NCBI GenBank assembly: GCA_030673645.1
Contig: DAOVIO010000028.1
Span: forward strand, 1 to 30,900
Direction: 5' to 3'
Length of the DNA stretch: 30,900 nt
Origin: JAGLSB01 sp023135955
GTDB lineage: Bacteria; Bacteroidota; Bacteroidia; Bacteroidales; GCA-2748055
Part shown: piece by piece, positions 17,635 through 24,696 of the stretch
How positions within the stretch are numbered: position 1 is the stretch's first letter
Layout: the number at the start of each line of letters is the position of its first letter
The notes under the pieces: model-generated
Databases searched by the model: none
What the model saw: only the letters and a program-made list of their open reading frames with translations
What the model was told of the DNA's origin: nothing
Translations under genes and position numbers: made by a program

Positions 17635-18376
17635 TAAGCCTTTGTTTTGCCAGTTCATCAGAGATTACTTCTTTCACATATTGTTTCAGTTCAAGCAATG
17701 ATTTATCTTTCCAATCTTTATATGGAAGCGGATCCAAAACCTTTAATGTTATATCTTGTTTGCCTGAAAGACTAAATCCCTTTTTGGGGATAGCTTTACC
17801 AGTGCCATCTATTACCATTGGTAAAATATCTGTTTTAGTTTCCATCGCAATTATAAAAGCACCATCCATAAAGCGTCCAATGTTTCCACTTCTGGACCGT
17901 GTGCCTTCAGGAAATACCATTATGGAATTCTTTTTTTTAAGAGTACTTATTGCCTGATTACGGAATTTTTCAAAGGCTTTACTATCGCTTCTATAAACTC
18001 TTACTGCACGATTAAATGTTAATATCCACCCCAAAAATGGAAGCTTAAAATTCTCATTCTTCGAAACCCATTTAAAATGCTTAAACAAACTATCTATTAA
18101 AAATATATCCAAAGCACTCTGATGATTAGTCATTACAATATAAGTTCCCCTGGTATTAAATTTATGTCTGTCAGTTATTCTCATTCTCCAGAAAGGATTT
18201 ATCCAGATATTTTGTGCAGCCCAAAAACATGCCGACAAATGAGATATCCTCAAATTTTTATCCCACCAAAAAGTAAGCAACCATATAAATATAAAAATTG
18301 GAGTGATGATAATTGACGATACAAAGAACCATATCCAAAGAAGAAGTGATGCTGTTTTTGAAAAAATATTTTTCAT
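17627..18376 (-). CDS. plsC: 1-acyl-sn-glycerol-3-phosphate acyltransferase (PlsC family)
   Basis: A 249-residue membrane-bound acyltransferase that adds the second acyl chain in phosphatidic-acid synthesis. Residues 8-36 are hydrophobic (N-terminal membrane anchor). The PlsC signatures are all there: NHQSALD (84-90; catalytic His85 and Asp90), WILTFNRAVRVYR (117-129), FPEGTRSRSG (155-164) and a later LPMVIDGTG strand. Length is typical. The downstream gene starts inside its stop codon (8-bp overlap), so they are translationally coupled. Members of this family can also use other acceptors such as ornithine lipids, so the exact substrate is inferred. Confidence 0.9.
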   Translation of the reverse strand: MKNIFSKTASLLLWIWFFVSSIIITPIFIFIWLLTFWWDKNLRISHLSACFWAAQNIWINPFWRMRITDRHKFNTRGTYIVMTNHQSALDIFLIDSLFKHFKWVSKNENFKLPFLGWILTFNRAVRVYRSDSKAFEKFRNQAISTLKKKNSIMVFPEGTRSRSGNIGRFMDGAFIIAMETKTDILPMVIDGTGKAIPKKGFSLSGKQDITLKVLDPLPYKDWKDKSLLELKQYVKEVISDELAKQRLNG

Positions 18377-18465
18377 TTATTAAAATTTATTCTCTTTTTA
18401 TTTCTTTTATAGAGCTGGCAAAAGATTCGAAAACGTCCTAATTTGACTTATAAGCTTAATATTAT

Positions 18466-18501
18466 AACCCCCTGAATCCCCCTAAAGGGGGACTTAAAAA
18501 G
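18466..18501. repeat. Palindromic TCCCCCTAAAGGGGGA intergenic element
   Basis: TCCCCCTAAAGGGGGA at 18477-18492 forms a hairpin (six to seven G-C-rich pairs, tiny loop), preceded by AACCCCCTGAA and followed by CTTAAAAAG. A close variant lies at 29094-29109. This type of short element is spread through many Bacteroidota genomes; its role is unknown. There is no T-run directly after the stem on either strand, so a classical terminator is not supported. Confidence 0.6.
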
Positions 18502-18611
18502 TGTTTGTATTACTGAATCTCATGATAACTATGTTTTCCCATTCGTATTGTTAATTGTAGATATGTAACATTAATCATTGTTTTGCCATACTAATTTTCT
18601 TACAACATTAA

Positions 18612-19610
18612 CTAGAATAAGGCTTTAAGCATTTCGTCAATTGCAATACCGTTCAAATTATTATCCTTCATATAGTTCTCAAGAAATGCTTTAATGATAT
18701 CCCTATCATGTTTTTTACCATGTAAAACTCCTTCAATTTCTCTCAAATTATCTTTTTGAATAAATTCACTGGAAAATTCTATTTCTGAAATTACACCTTT
18801 TATTGTTTTCAGATTTACGCTAAGATTCCCAAAGTTTACTTTTACAGTCTTCTTAAAATTATAATTGGGTGAATATCCAAAGTTCCATTCCCAACTTACA
18901 AATTTCTTATTTTTTAATGCCTTAATTTCTTTTATATCTCTCTCAGAAAAATCATATAATTCGCCAACACTATATTTCTCCATTATATGCGTCATCAGCT
19001 TTTCGCTAAAAACTGAAATATCCATTTTCACTGGAAGATAATCACAGAGGTTAGTAACTCTTGATCTAACCGATTTCACAGACTTGTCGGCAAATTTTAA
19101 AGGATTAACCTTAAGTGCGGATGAGAGATGTGACAATTCAGAAGAATACAATATTGTGCCATGATGAAGAGTTTTCTTTTTCCATATATGTTCAGCATTT
19201 CCAGAAATTTTCTTTCCGTCAATTACCAGATCATTTCGTTTTCCAAACTCTGCTTCAATACCGCTATTCTGTATGAATTCCAGTATTGGTCTTGTATATT
19301 TTTTAAAATTCACAAGCTTACCATCCTCTCCAGACATGAAAAAGCTAAAATTCAGATTTCCCAAGTCGTGAAAAACGGTGCCGCCTCCTGATATCCTCCT
19401 TACGACCTTAATATCATTTTCATTTACAAAATCGAGGTTAATTTCTGAAAGAGTATTCTGATGTTTGCCTACAATTATTGAATTTTCATTCTGATAAAGC
19501 ATAAAACAATCATCCTGAAAATTCTTTAATATGTATTCCTCAGCGGCAAGATTAAAGTAGGGATCGGTATTTTTATTCTGAATGCAAAGCATAATTTCTT
19601 GTTTTGACAT
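18612..19610 (-). CDS. lplA: Lipoate-protein ligase A
   Basis: A 332-residue cytoplasmic ligase that activates lipoate with ATP and transfers it to the lipoyl domains of 2-oxoacid dehydrogenases and the glycine cleavage H protein. N-terminal catalytic domain: PYFNLAAEEYIL (17-28), the lipoate/ATP loop VRRISGGGTVFHD (70-82), and DGKKISGNAEH (131-141) with the catalytic Lys134. A C-terminal accessory domain follows (KFVSWEWNFGYSPNY, then the lipoate-ligase C-terminal fold). The gene overlaps the 3' end of the PAP2 gene: by 38 bp from the first ATG (19608-19610), or 20 bp if translation starts at Met7 (19590-19592, MLCIQNKNTDPYFN), which is where homologues usually begin. It is probably co-transcribed with obg and PAP2. 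Confidence 0.92.
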   Translation of the reverse strand: MSKQEIMLCIQNKNTDPYFNLAAEEYILKNFQDDCFMLYQNENSIIVGKHQNTLSEINLDFVNENDIKVVRRISGGGTVFHDLGNLNFSFFMSGEDGKLVNFKKYTRPILEFIQNSGIEAEFGKRNDLVIDGKKISGNAEHIWKKKTLHHGTILYSSELSHLSSALKVNPLKFADKSVKSVRSRVTNLCDYLPVKMDISVFSEKLMTHIMEKYSVGELYDFSERDIKEIKALKNKKFVSWEWNFGYSPNYNFKKTVKVNFGNLSVNLKTIKGVISEIEFSSEFIQKDNLREIEGVLHGKKHDRDIIKAFLENYMKDNNLNGIAIDEMLKALF

Positions 19611-20145
19611 AAAGAAAATAACTCAATGAAGCTAGCAATGCTCCCCAAATAGCGCCAGCAAAAACATCGGTGAAATAATGTACCCCCAAATACATTCTGC
19701 TGTATGCAACTAGAGCTGCCCAAGTAATAAGTGGGATACTTATCCATTTCTTCCTGAAAATCAGTAATAAAAATACTGCAACTGAAAATGTATTAGAAGC
19801 ATGTGAAGAAATAAATCCGAATGCACCACCCCGATAATTATTTACAAAATGCAATATACTTTCCAAATTTGGATTATGACTGGGTCTGGCTCTTTGAAAA
19901 ACATTCTTAAAAAGATGTACACTGCTCTGATCGCTCATGGTAATTAGTAATATGATGAACCCCATGATCATCAGGGATTGCTTCCATGGAAATTTCCAAA
20001 AGATCAAAATGAGAAGGCCCAAATACAGGGGCCACCAGCTAAATTTCCCACTTATCCACCACATTAGTGAATCCAAAAAAGGAGTATTCATACCATTTAT
20101 TGCAAGAATTAATTTCTCGTCAAAATTCTGCAGATTATTTAGCAT
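19573..20145 (-). CDS. PAP2-family membrane phosphatase
   Basis: A 190-residue integral membrane protein with about five helices and the three-part PAP2 signature: KNVFQRARPSH (K-x6-R-P), SSHASNTFSVA (in place of P-S-G-H) and SRMYLGVHYFTD (S-R-x5-H-x3-D). The active-site residues are all kept. These enzymes dephosphorylate lipid phosphates such as undecaprenyl diphosphate, phosphatidate or lipid A, on the outer face of the inner membrane. Length fits the single-domain type. It starts 3 bp after the obg stop and its end overlaps lplA, so all three form one transcript. Which lipid it acts on cannot be told. Confidence 0.9.
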   Translation of the reverse strand: MLNNLQNFDEKLILAINGMNTPFLDSLMWWISGKFSWWPLYLGLLILIFWKFPWKQSLMIMGFIILLITMSDQSSVHLFKNVFQRARPSHNPNLESILHFVNNYRGGAFGFISSHASNTFSVAVFLLLIFRKKWISIPLITWAALVAYSRMYLGVHYFTDVFAGAIWGALLASLSYFLYVKTRNYALHSE

Positions 20146-20148
20146 AAA

Positions 20149-21135
20149 TTATGAGTTTAATAATGACCACAAATTGTCTTTCAAATCAGAGATTCCCTGA
20201 TTTGTAACAGAGGAAATAAAAATGTAGGGAACAGAAGGTAAATCTTTTTTTATCTCCTCAATCAGTTCCTCATCCAACATATCAGATTTAGAAATTGCAA
20301 GTAATCTTTTTTTATCCAGTAGTTCAGGATTAAAAAGTTTTAGCTCATTTAATAAAATACTGTATTCCTTCGATATGTCATCACTATCAGCTGGAACTAT
20401 GAAAAGAAGTGTAGCATTTCTCTCAATGTGTCTTAAAAATCTTACTCCCAGACCTTTCCCTTCATTTGCACCTTCAATAATACCGGGAATATCCGCCATT
20501 ACAAAAGACAAGTTATCTCTATATGATACTATTCCCAGATTAGGTACTAAGGTAGTAAATGGATAATTGGCTATTTTTGGTTTGGCGGCTGAAACTACAG
20601 ACAAAAGAGTTGATTTCCCGGCATTTGGAAATCCTACAAGTCCTACATCACCCAATAATTTCAGTTCCAGAATATTCCATCCCTCCTGTCTGGGTTCCCC
20701 AGGCTGAGCATAACGGGGAGTCTGGTTTGTGGGTGATTTAAAATGTTCATTACCAAAACCACCTCTTCCTCCTTTATAAAGAATCTTTTCCTCTTCATCG
20801 GAAGTTATTTCAAACAAAGTATCTCCTTCCTCAGTTTTGGCAACAGTTCCCAAAGGCACTTCAATAAAAACGTCCTTACCATCTGCTCCGGTCTTTTGTC
20901 CGCCTGACCCGGGCATACCATCGGTAGCGAAAATATGTTTTTTAAATTTTAAATGAAGGAGCGTCCACAATTGACTATTACCCTTCAGTATAACATGACC
21001 ACCCCGACCTCCATCTCCACCATCAGGACCCCCTTTGGGAATATATTTCTCGCGGTGCAAATGCGTTGAGCCACTTCCACCTTTCCCCGACCGGGTAAAA
21101 ATTTTGACATAATCTATAAAATTTGATTGGGACAT
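20149..21135 (-). CDS. obgE: Obg family GTPase
   Basis: A 328-residue GTPase tied to late 50S ribosome assembly and stress control. The glycine-rich Obg fold is at 1-158 (SGKGGSGSTHLHREKYIPKG, then GGPDGGDGGRGG), followed by the GTPase domain: P-loop GFPNAGKST (168-176), the switch region YPFTTLVPNLG (191-201), G3 DIPGIIEGA (215-223), G4 SKSD near 286 (where N/T-K-x-D is usual) and G5 ISSV. The C-terminal OCT domain of many Obg proteins is absent. The 5' region is filled by an octamer repeat tract without any Shine-Dalgarno sequence, reading CACCACC just before the ATG on the coding strand. Follows adk by 75 bp, and PAP2 starts 3 bp after its stop. Confidence 0.95.
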   Translation of the reverse strand: MSQSNFIDYVKIFTRSGKGGSGSTHLHREKYIPKGGPDGGDGGRGGHVILKGNSQLWTLLHLKFKKHIFATDGMPGSGGQKTGADGKDVFIEVPLGTVAKTEEGDTLFEITSDEEEKILYKGGRGGFGNEHFKSPTNQTPRYAQPGEPRQEGWNILELKLLGDVGLVGFPNAGKSTLLSVVSAAKPKIANYPFTTLVPNLGIVSYRDNLSFVMADIPGIIEGANEGKGLGVRFLRHIERNATLLFIVPADSDDISKEYSILLNELKLFNPELLDKKRLLAISKSDMLDEELIEEIKKDLPSVPYIFISSVTNQGISDLKDNLWSLLNS

Positions 21136-21141
21136 GGTGGT

Positions 21142-21205
21142 GGTGTGCTAGTGTGCTGATGTGCTAGTGTGGTGGTGGATTGGTGTGGTGGTGTGCTGGT
21201 GTGGT
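21142..21205. repeat. Eight tandem octamers of RRTGTGCT type between adk and obgE
   Basis: Exactly eight 8-bp units on the plus strand: GGTGTGCT, AGTGTGCT, GATGTGCT, AGTGTGGT, GGTGGATT, GGTGTGGT, GGTGTGCT, GGTGTGGT. A second, shorter tract of the same unit in the opposite orientation lies at 22458-22489. The tract fills most of the space between adk and obgE, so it would be in the mRNA leader just before obgE if they are co-transcribed. Confidence 0.8.
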
Positions 21206-21210
21206 GTTGG

Positions 21211-21777
21211 TTATTTATCGATAACTGACTCTATTCTTTTAAAAATTTCGTCAACTGTTCCCATTCCTTCAACAGGATTATATTTACTCTGATTTTCATA
21301 ATACTTCGCTACAGGAGAGGTTTGTTTCTCATAAACAGCGATACGATTTTCAATTGTTTCAAGGTTATCGTCGGCACGACCCATTTCTTGTCCTCTTTTC
21401 AGCAATCGCTGAACCAATTCATTTTTTTCAACAACGAGTGAAATTAAACTTGTAATTTCCTGATTGAATGAAGCGAGAAGATCATCCAGTGCCTGTGCCT
21501 GTGCTACTGTCCTTGGGAAGCCATCAAAAATATAGCCTTTTGCATCCTGATTCGCTAAAAGTTTATTTTTTATCATTCCAATTACTATTTCATCAGAAAC
21601 CAATTCTCCACTTGCCATTATTTTACTGGCCTGAATACCTAATTCTGTTTTATCAGCAAGTTCTCCCCTAAGGATATCACCTGTAGAAAGATGAAGCAAT
21701 TCATATTTATTAATAATTTTTTCTGATTGGGTTCCTTTACCTGATCCCGGAGGTCCGAATAAAACAAGATTTAGCAT
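21211..21777 (-). CDS. adk: Adenylate kinase
   Basis: A 188-residue cytoplasmic enzyme that interconverts AMP, ADP and ATP. Motifs: P-loop GPPGSGKGT (8-16), LSTGDILRGEL (30-40) with the AMP-binding Thr-Gly and Arg, FDGFPRT (84-90) and RGQEMGRADDNLETI (the short-type LID with Arg-Ala-Asp-Asp). The zinc-binding LID insert of the long type is missing, giving the short form common in Bacteroidota. It starts the adk-obgE-PAP2-lplA run on the minus strand, and a TATATTTG box with a TTG-like element lies upstream. Confidence 0.96.
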   Translation of the reverse strand: MLNLVLFGPPGSGKGTQSEKIINKYELLHLSTGDILRGELADKTELGIQASKIMASGELVSDEIVIGMIKNKLLANQDAKGYIFDGFPRTVAQAQALDDLLASFNQEITSLISLVVEKNELVQRLLKRGQEMGRADDNLETIENRIAVYEKQTSPVAKYYENQSKYNPVEGMGTVDEIFKRIESVIDK

Positions 21778-21811
21778 TTTCTAATTGTTAAGTGGTTATT
21801 TTTTTGAGCTA

Positions 21812-21842
21812 CAAATATACAAACTAAGTTAATGGGAACAAT
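21812..21842 (-). promoter_or_regulatory. Candidate promoter of adk
   Basis: On the minus strand, ATTG at 21842-21839 is followed after 19 bp by TATATTTG at 21819-21812, fitting the Bacteroidota -33 (T)TTG / -7 TAnnTTTG pattern. The box is 35 bp before the adk ATG, giving a leader of about 28 bases. Motif inference only. Confidence 0.4.
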
Positions 21843-21936
21843 CTATATATTTCACACAATTAATGAAAACTATTCCCAGAATAATAATTTGTTTGTCTTA
21901 ACCATTTTTAATCATGGTGATATATTAACAAATAAT

Positions 21937-21944
21937 TATTTTTG
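21937..21944 (+). promoter_or_regulatory. Candidate -7 box for the GldL-like gene
   Basis: TATTTTTG fits TAnnTTTG and lies 82 bp before the ATG at 22026. No TTG sits 17-23 bp upstream, so this is weak. Confidence 0.25.
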
Positions 21945-22025
21945 AATATAGTTGACTGACTATATAATAAGCTGTAATTTGTTTTTTAAGTTCTGAATTT
22001 TTCATTAAAACCTAAAACTTTTATC

Positions 22026-22343
22026 ATGAAGAAGATTATGTCAATTTTAGCAATGATTTTTTGTATTGTGGGAATAGTGGGTTATGGATTCAAACTTTTG
22101 CATTGGCCAGGGGCTAGTATTCTTTTAGTTGTTGGATCGGTGGGACTTTTGGTGGCTTGGTGTATCTGGATCTTTACCAAAAAGTTAAGTCTGTTTAATC
22201 TGGTATTTTTTCTTTTTGGATTCAATTTTCTTGTTGGCTTTATGTTCAAAATGATGCATTGGCCTGGAGCAGGAATTATGCTGGGAATTCTACCAATCCT
22301 TACAGTTTTATTGTTGGTTCTTGAAATGATGAAGAAAGATTGA
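22026..22343 (+). CDS. Small membrane protein with two GldL-like HWPGA helices
   Basis: A 105-residue protein made almost entirely of four hydrophobic helices, arranged as a duplicated pair. Each pair has the same signature, FKLLHWPGA (22-30) and FKMMHWPGA (74-82), separated by a short cytoplasmic-type loop KKLSL. F-K-x-x-H-W-P-G-A is the hallmark of the membrane segment of GldL, the inner-membrane partner of GldM in the T9SS motor. This protein lacks the rest of GldL (its long soluble tail), so it is a relative, not GldL itself; such short relatives are common in Bacteroidota and uncharacterised. It stands alone on the plus strand, divergent from adk and convergent with hpt. The second half may be an internal duplication. 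Function unknown. Confidence 0.8.
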   Translation: MKKIMSILAMIFCIVGIVGYGFKLLHWPGASILLVVGSVGLLVAWCIWIFTKKLSLFNLVFFLFGFNFLVGFMFKMMHWPGAGIMLGILPILTVLLLVLEMMKKD

Positions 22344-22425
22344 GGAAAGGGTTGCTGGTTACTACTATATAACATGATACTGTTATTTTCAATTTAAAAT
22401 TGCGGCTTTTTTGCCCGCACACTGG

Positions 22426-22446
22426 ACTGGTTACTGGTTACTGGTT
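22426..22446. repeat. Three tandem ACTGGTT heptamers
   Basis: Three exact copies of ACTGGTT at 22426-22432, 22433-22439 and 22440-22446, followed by a G-rich/AAACC spacer that leads directly into the octamer tract at 22458. Lies between the convergent GldL-like gene and hpt. Confidence 0.75.
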
Positions 22447-22457
22447 GCTTGGAAACC

Positions 22458-22489
22458 AGCACATTAGCACACCAGCACATCAGCACACC
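22458..22489. repeat. Four tandem octamers AGCACAYY (reverse of the RRTGTGCT tract)
   Basis: Units on the plus strand: AGCACATT, AGCACACC, AGCACATC, AGCACACC. The reverse complement is the same RRTGTGCT unit as at 21142-21205, in opposite orientation, so the two tracts bracket adk and the GldL-like gene. Confidence 0.8.
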
Positions 22490-22511
22490 TTTCCCCAACC
22501 TTCAGGTTGAA

Positions 22512-23048
22512 TTACTTAACAAGTGTGTAAATATCGTCGTAATTTCTTCCAAAACCATCATAGTCTAAACCGTATCCTACTATAAATTCATTGGGGACTG
22601 AAAACCCGATGTAATCTATTTTAACATCTTTCTGATATGCTTCCGGCTTGAAAAGCAAAGTGACAATTTTAATTGATTTAGGCTGATATCCACTTAGTTG
22701 TCTCATTATAGTTTCCAGGGTAATTCCGGTATCAACGATATCTTCAAGAATAACAATATGTTGATCTTTTATATCCTGATTAAGTCCGATAAGTTGCTTA
22801 ACAGCCCCTGTTGATGTTGTTCCCTGATATGAGGCAAGTTTTAAAAAGGTTATCTGAGCATCGATTGAAATTTTCTTAAATAAATCGGAAGAAAACATAA
22901 ATGAGCCATTCAGGATTCCCAAAAAAACAGGCTTCTTTCCTTCGTAATCACTTGAAAGTTCTTCGGCGAGCTCCCCAATTCTATTTTGAATAGATTCAGC
23001 TGACATAGAAATCTCAAATTCCTTATCAAGGATCTTAATTTTCTTCAT
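22512..23048 (-). CDS. hpt: Hypoxanthine phosphoribosyltransferase
   Basis: A 178-residue purine-salvage enzyme that joins hypoxanthine (and usually guanine) to PRPP. The type-I PRTase PRPP loop VILEDIVDTGITLETI (about 99-114) has both acidic residues, FLGILNGSFMFSSDL (42-56) forms the first strand and loop, and LASYQGTTSTG is the flexible loop. The end, DYIGFSVPNEFIVGYGLDYD, is the base-binding segment with the usual VGYGLDY. Length is typical. It is monocistronic, divergent from purE across a 213-bp space, which could be a shared control region for the two purine genes, though I see no operator. Confidence 0.95.
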   Translation of the reverse strand: MKKIKILDKEFEISMSAESIQNRIGELAEELSSDYEGKKPVFLGILNGSFMFSSDLFKKISIDAQITFLKLASYQGTTSTGAVKQLIGLNQDIKDQHIVILEDIVDTGITLETIMRQLSGYQPKSIKIVTLLFKPEAYQKDVKIDYIGFSVPNEFIVGYGLDYDGFGRNYDDIYTLVK

Positions 23049-23261
23049 TGAAATAATTTTTTACGAAAATAATAGTTATTGCCATTTGGTACAAGTTTTT
23101 TATACTTGATAATTCATGCTTAATGATTCTTAAATGTATTAAAATTCAATTTTGATCACTCTTTTTGATTTCTGTTGTATTAATTTATTAAAATCTCATT
23201 ATTTTTACAAAGTCCTGGCTGATTTTTAAGCCTAATTTACATTAATATAAAAACAGACTTT

Positions 23262-23771
23262 ATGAAACCCAGAGTAAGTATAATTATGGGCAGCACATCC
23301 GATCTTCCTATTATGGAAAGAGCTGCAAAAATTTTAGACGAATTTGAAATACCTTTTGAGATTAATGCATTATCAGCTCATCGCACACCCGATCAGGCTA
23401 TGGAATTTGGTAAGGGTGCTTACAACAGGGGCGTAAGAGTTGTAATTGCAGGAGCTGGTGGAGCTGCTCATCTTCCGGGTGTTATTGCCGCTCTTACTCC
23501 CATTCCGGTAATTGGTGTTCCTATTAAAGCAAGCATCTCAATTGATGGTTGGGATTCCCTTCTTTCAATAGTTCAAATGCCTCCAGGAATTCCGGTAGCT
23601 ACAGTTGGACTGGATGGAGCGATGAATGCTGGTATCCTTGCAGCTCAAATATTGGCAGCTGGTGATGAGGAGATATTAAAAAAGGTGGTGGAGTTTAAAG
23701 AAAATCTTAAAGCGAAAATTATTAAAGCAAATGACGAATTAAAGGAAGTAAAGTTCAAGTTTAAAGTATAG
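23262..23771 (+). CDS. purE: N5-carboxyaminoimidazole ribonucleotide mutase (PurE class I)
   Basis: A 169-residue cytoplasmic enzyme of de novo purine synthesis that moves the carboxyl of N5-CAIR to give CAIR. Signature motifs: MGSTSDLP (9-16), SAHRTPD (38-44) with the catalytic His, AGAGGAAHLPGVIAALT (64-80) and VQMPPGIPVATVGLDGAMNAG (about 107-127). This fits the class I (mutase) form, which needs ATP-dependent PurK elsewhere in the genome. Length is normal with a Lys-rich tail. It is divergent from hpt and only 25 bp before the PorV-like gene, so they may be co-transcribed. Confidence 0.95.
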   Translation: MKPRVSIIMGSTSDLPIMERAAKILDEFEIPFEINALSAHRTPDQAMEFGKGAYNRGVRVVIAGAGGAAHLPGVIAALTPIPVIGVPIKASISIDGWDSLLSIVQMPPGIPVATVGLDGAMNAGILAAQILAAGDEEILKKVVEFKENLKAKIIKANDELKEVKFKFKV

Positions 23772-23796
23772 TTCGGTGCATTTATATTTTAAGTAA

Positions 23797-24624
23797 ATGA
23801 AAATTTATAAATCTCTATTGCTAGTTAGTACTTTATTTTTACTGATGGCTACCACACTTTTTTCACAGAGTGATAATTATCCTACCGGTAGCAGGGCTGC
23901 TTCAATGGGGAATGCTTATGTTGCTGCATCCGATATATGGTCCACACATCATAATCAGGCGGGGCTGGGATTTTATCCACACTTCTCTATTGGATTTCAT
24001 CATGAAAATAAATTTCTGGTGGAGGAATATGCTATGCATGCCATGGCACTTACACTACCCGCAAAACCAGGAACATTTGGCTTTTCTTATACTTATTTAG
24101 GAACCTCACTTTACAATGAAAGTAAATTAGGTTTGGGCTTTGGAAAGCAGTTTGGAAATGGTTTTGCTGCCGGAGTACAGCTAAATTATCATCATAATTT
24201 TATTCAGGGTGAATATGAAAATCCCAGTACTGTAAGTGTTGAAGGCGGGATACAGTATAAGCCCGATGAAAGAATAACAATAGGCGCACATCTTTCAAAT
24301 CCAACCAGAAGCGTATTATCATCATTCGAACAAGATACAATAGCATCTTATTTGAATATTGGTGTCAATTATGAGGCTTTAGAAAAATTAGTAGTAGCAA
24401 TTCAGGTAAGAAAATCACTCGACCATGAATTAAGATTGTTGGGAGGTATGGAATATGAATTACGCGACAATTTGTATATAAGATCGGGAATAATGACAAA
24501 TCCGATATTATACACTTTCGGACTAGGATACAAAATGGGTAAACTGAGTGCTGACATTGCTTTCTCGCGACATCAAATTCTTGAATTTACACCACATTTT
24601 TCATTTCAGGCAATAATTCGATAA
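23797..24624 (+). CDS. PorV/PorQ-family outer-membrane protein
   Basis: A 275-residue protein with a signal peptide (about 1-24, ending LFSQ) and the PorV/PorQ-type N terminus TGSRAASMGNAYVAASDIW, then HHNQAGLGFYP, as in the FadL-like barrels that serve as T9SS shuttle or attachment components. The rest has amphipathic strands with regular aromatic ends (GTFGFSYTYLG, YNESKLGLGFGKQFG, AAGVQLNYHHNF, LSADIAFSRHQILEF) and closes with a C-terminal aromatic strand (HFSFQAIIR). It is shorter than PorV itself (about 390 residues) and nearer the PorQ/UPF0164 size. Downstream by 72 bp is an HHH-barrel protein. Membership in the PorV/PorQ group is by motif; its substrate or partner is unknown. Confidence 0.75.
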   Translation: MKIYKSLLLVSTLFLLMATTLFSQSDNYPTGSRAASMGNAYVAASDIWSTHHNQAGLGFYPHFSIGFHHENKFLVEEYAMHAMALTLPAKPGTFGFSYTYLGTSLYNESKLGLGFGKQFGNGFAAGVQLNYHHNFIQGEYENPSTVSVEGGIQYKPDERITIGAHLSNPTRSVLSSFEQDTIASYLNIGVNYEALEKLVVAIQVRKSLDHELRLLGGMEYELRDNLYIRSGIMTNPILYTFGLGYKMGKLSADIAFSRHQILEFTPHFSFQAIIR

Positions 24625-24696
24625 GACAATCTTAAAAAAGTAGCATTCTGATATCGTTTTTTTACTCTTTTTTCCATAAACAAGTAAATACTGTTT

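Noticed and set aside
21142..21205. CRISPR array from short direct repeats
   Set aside because: Units are 8 bp, tandem, with no spacers; there are no cas genes in the window.
22082..22375. Minus-strand ORF of 97 codons over the GldL-like gene
   Set aside because: The plus-strand frame has a convincing duplicated membrane motif; the antisense frame shows no recognisable feature.
22401..22419. TGCGG/CCGCA hairpin as a terminator for the GldL-like gene
   Set aside because: Only five pairs, and the T-run is in the loop instead of after the stem.
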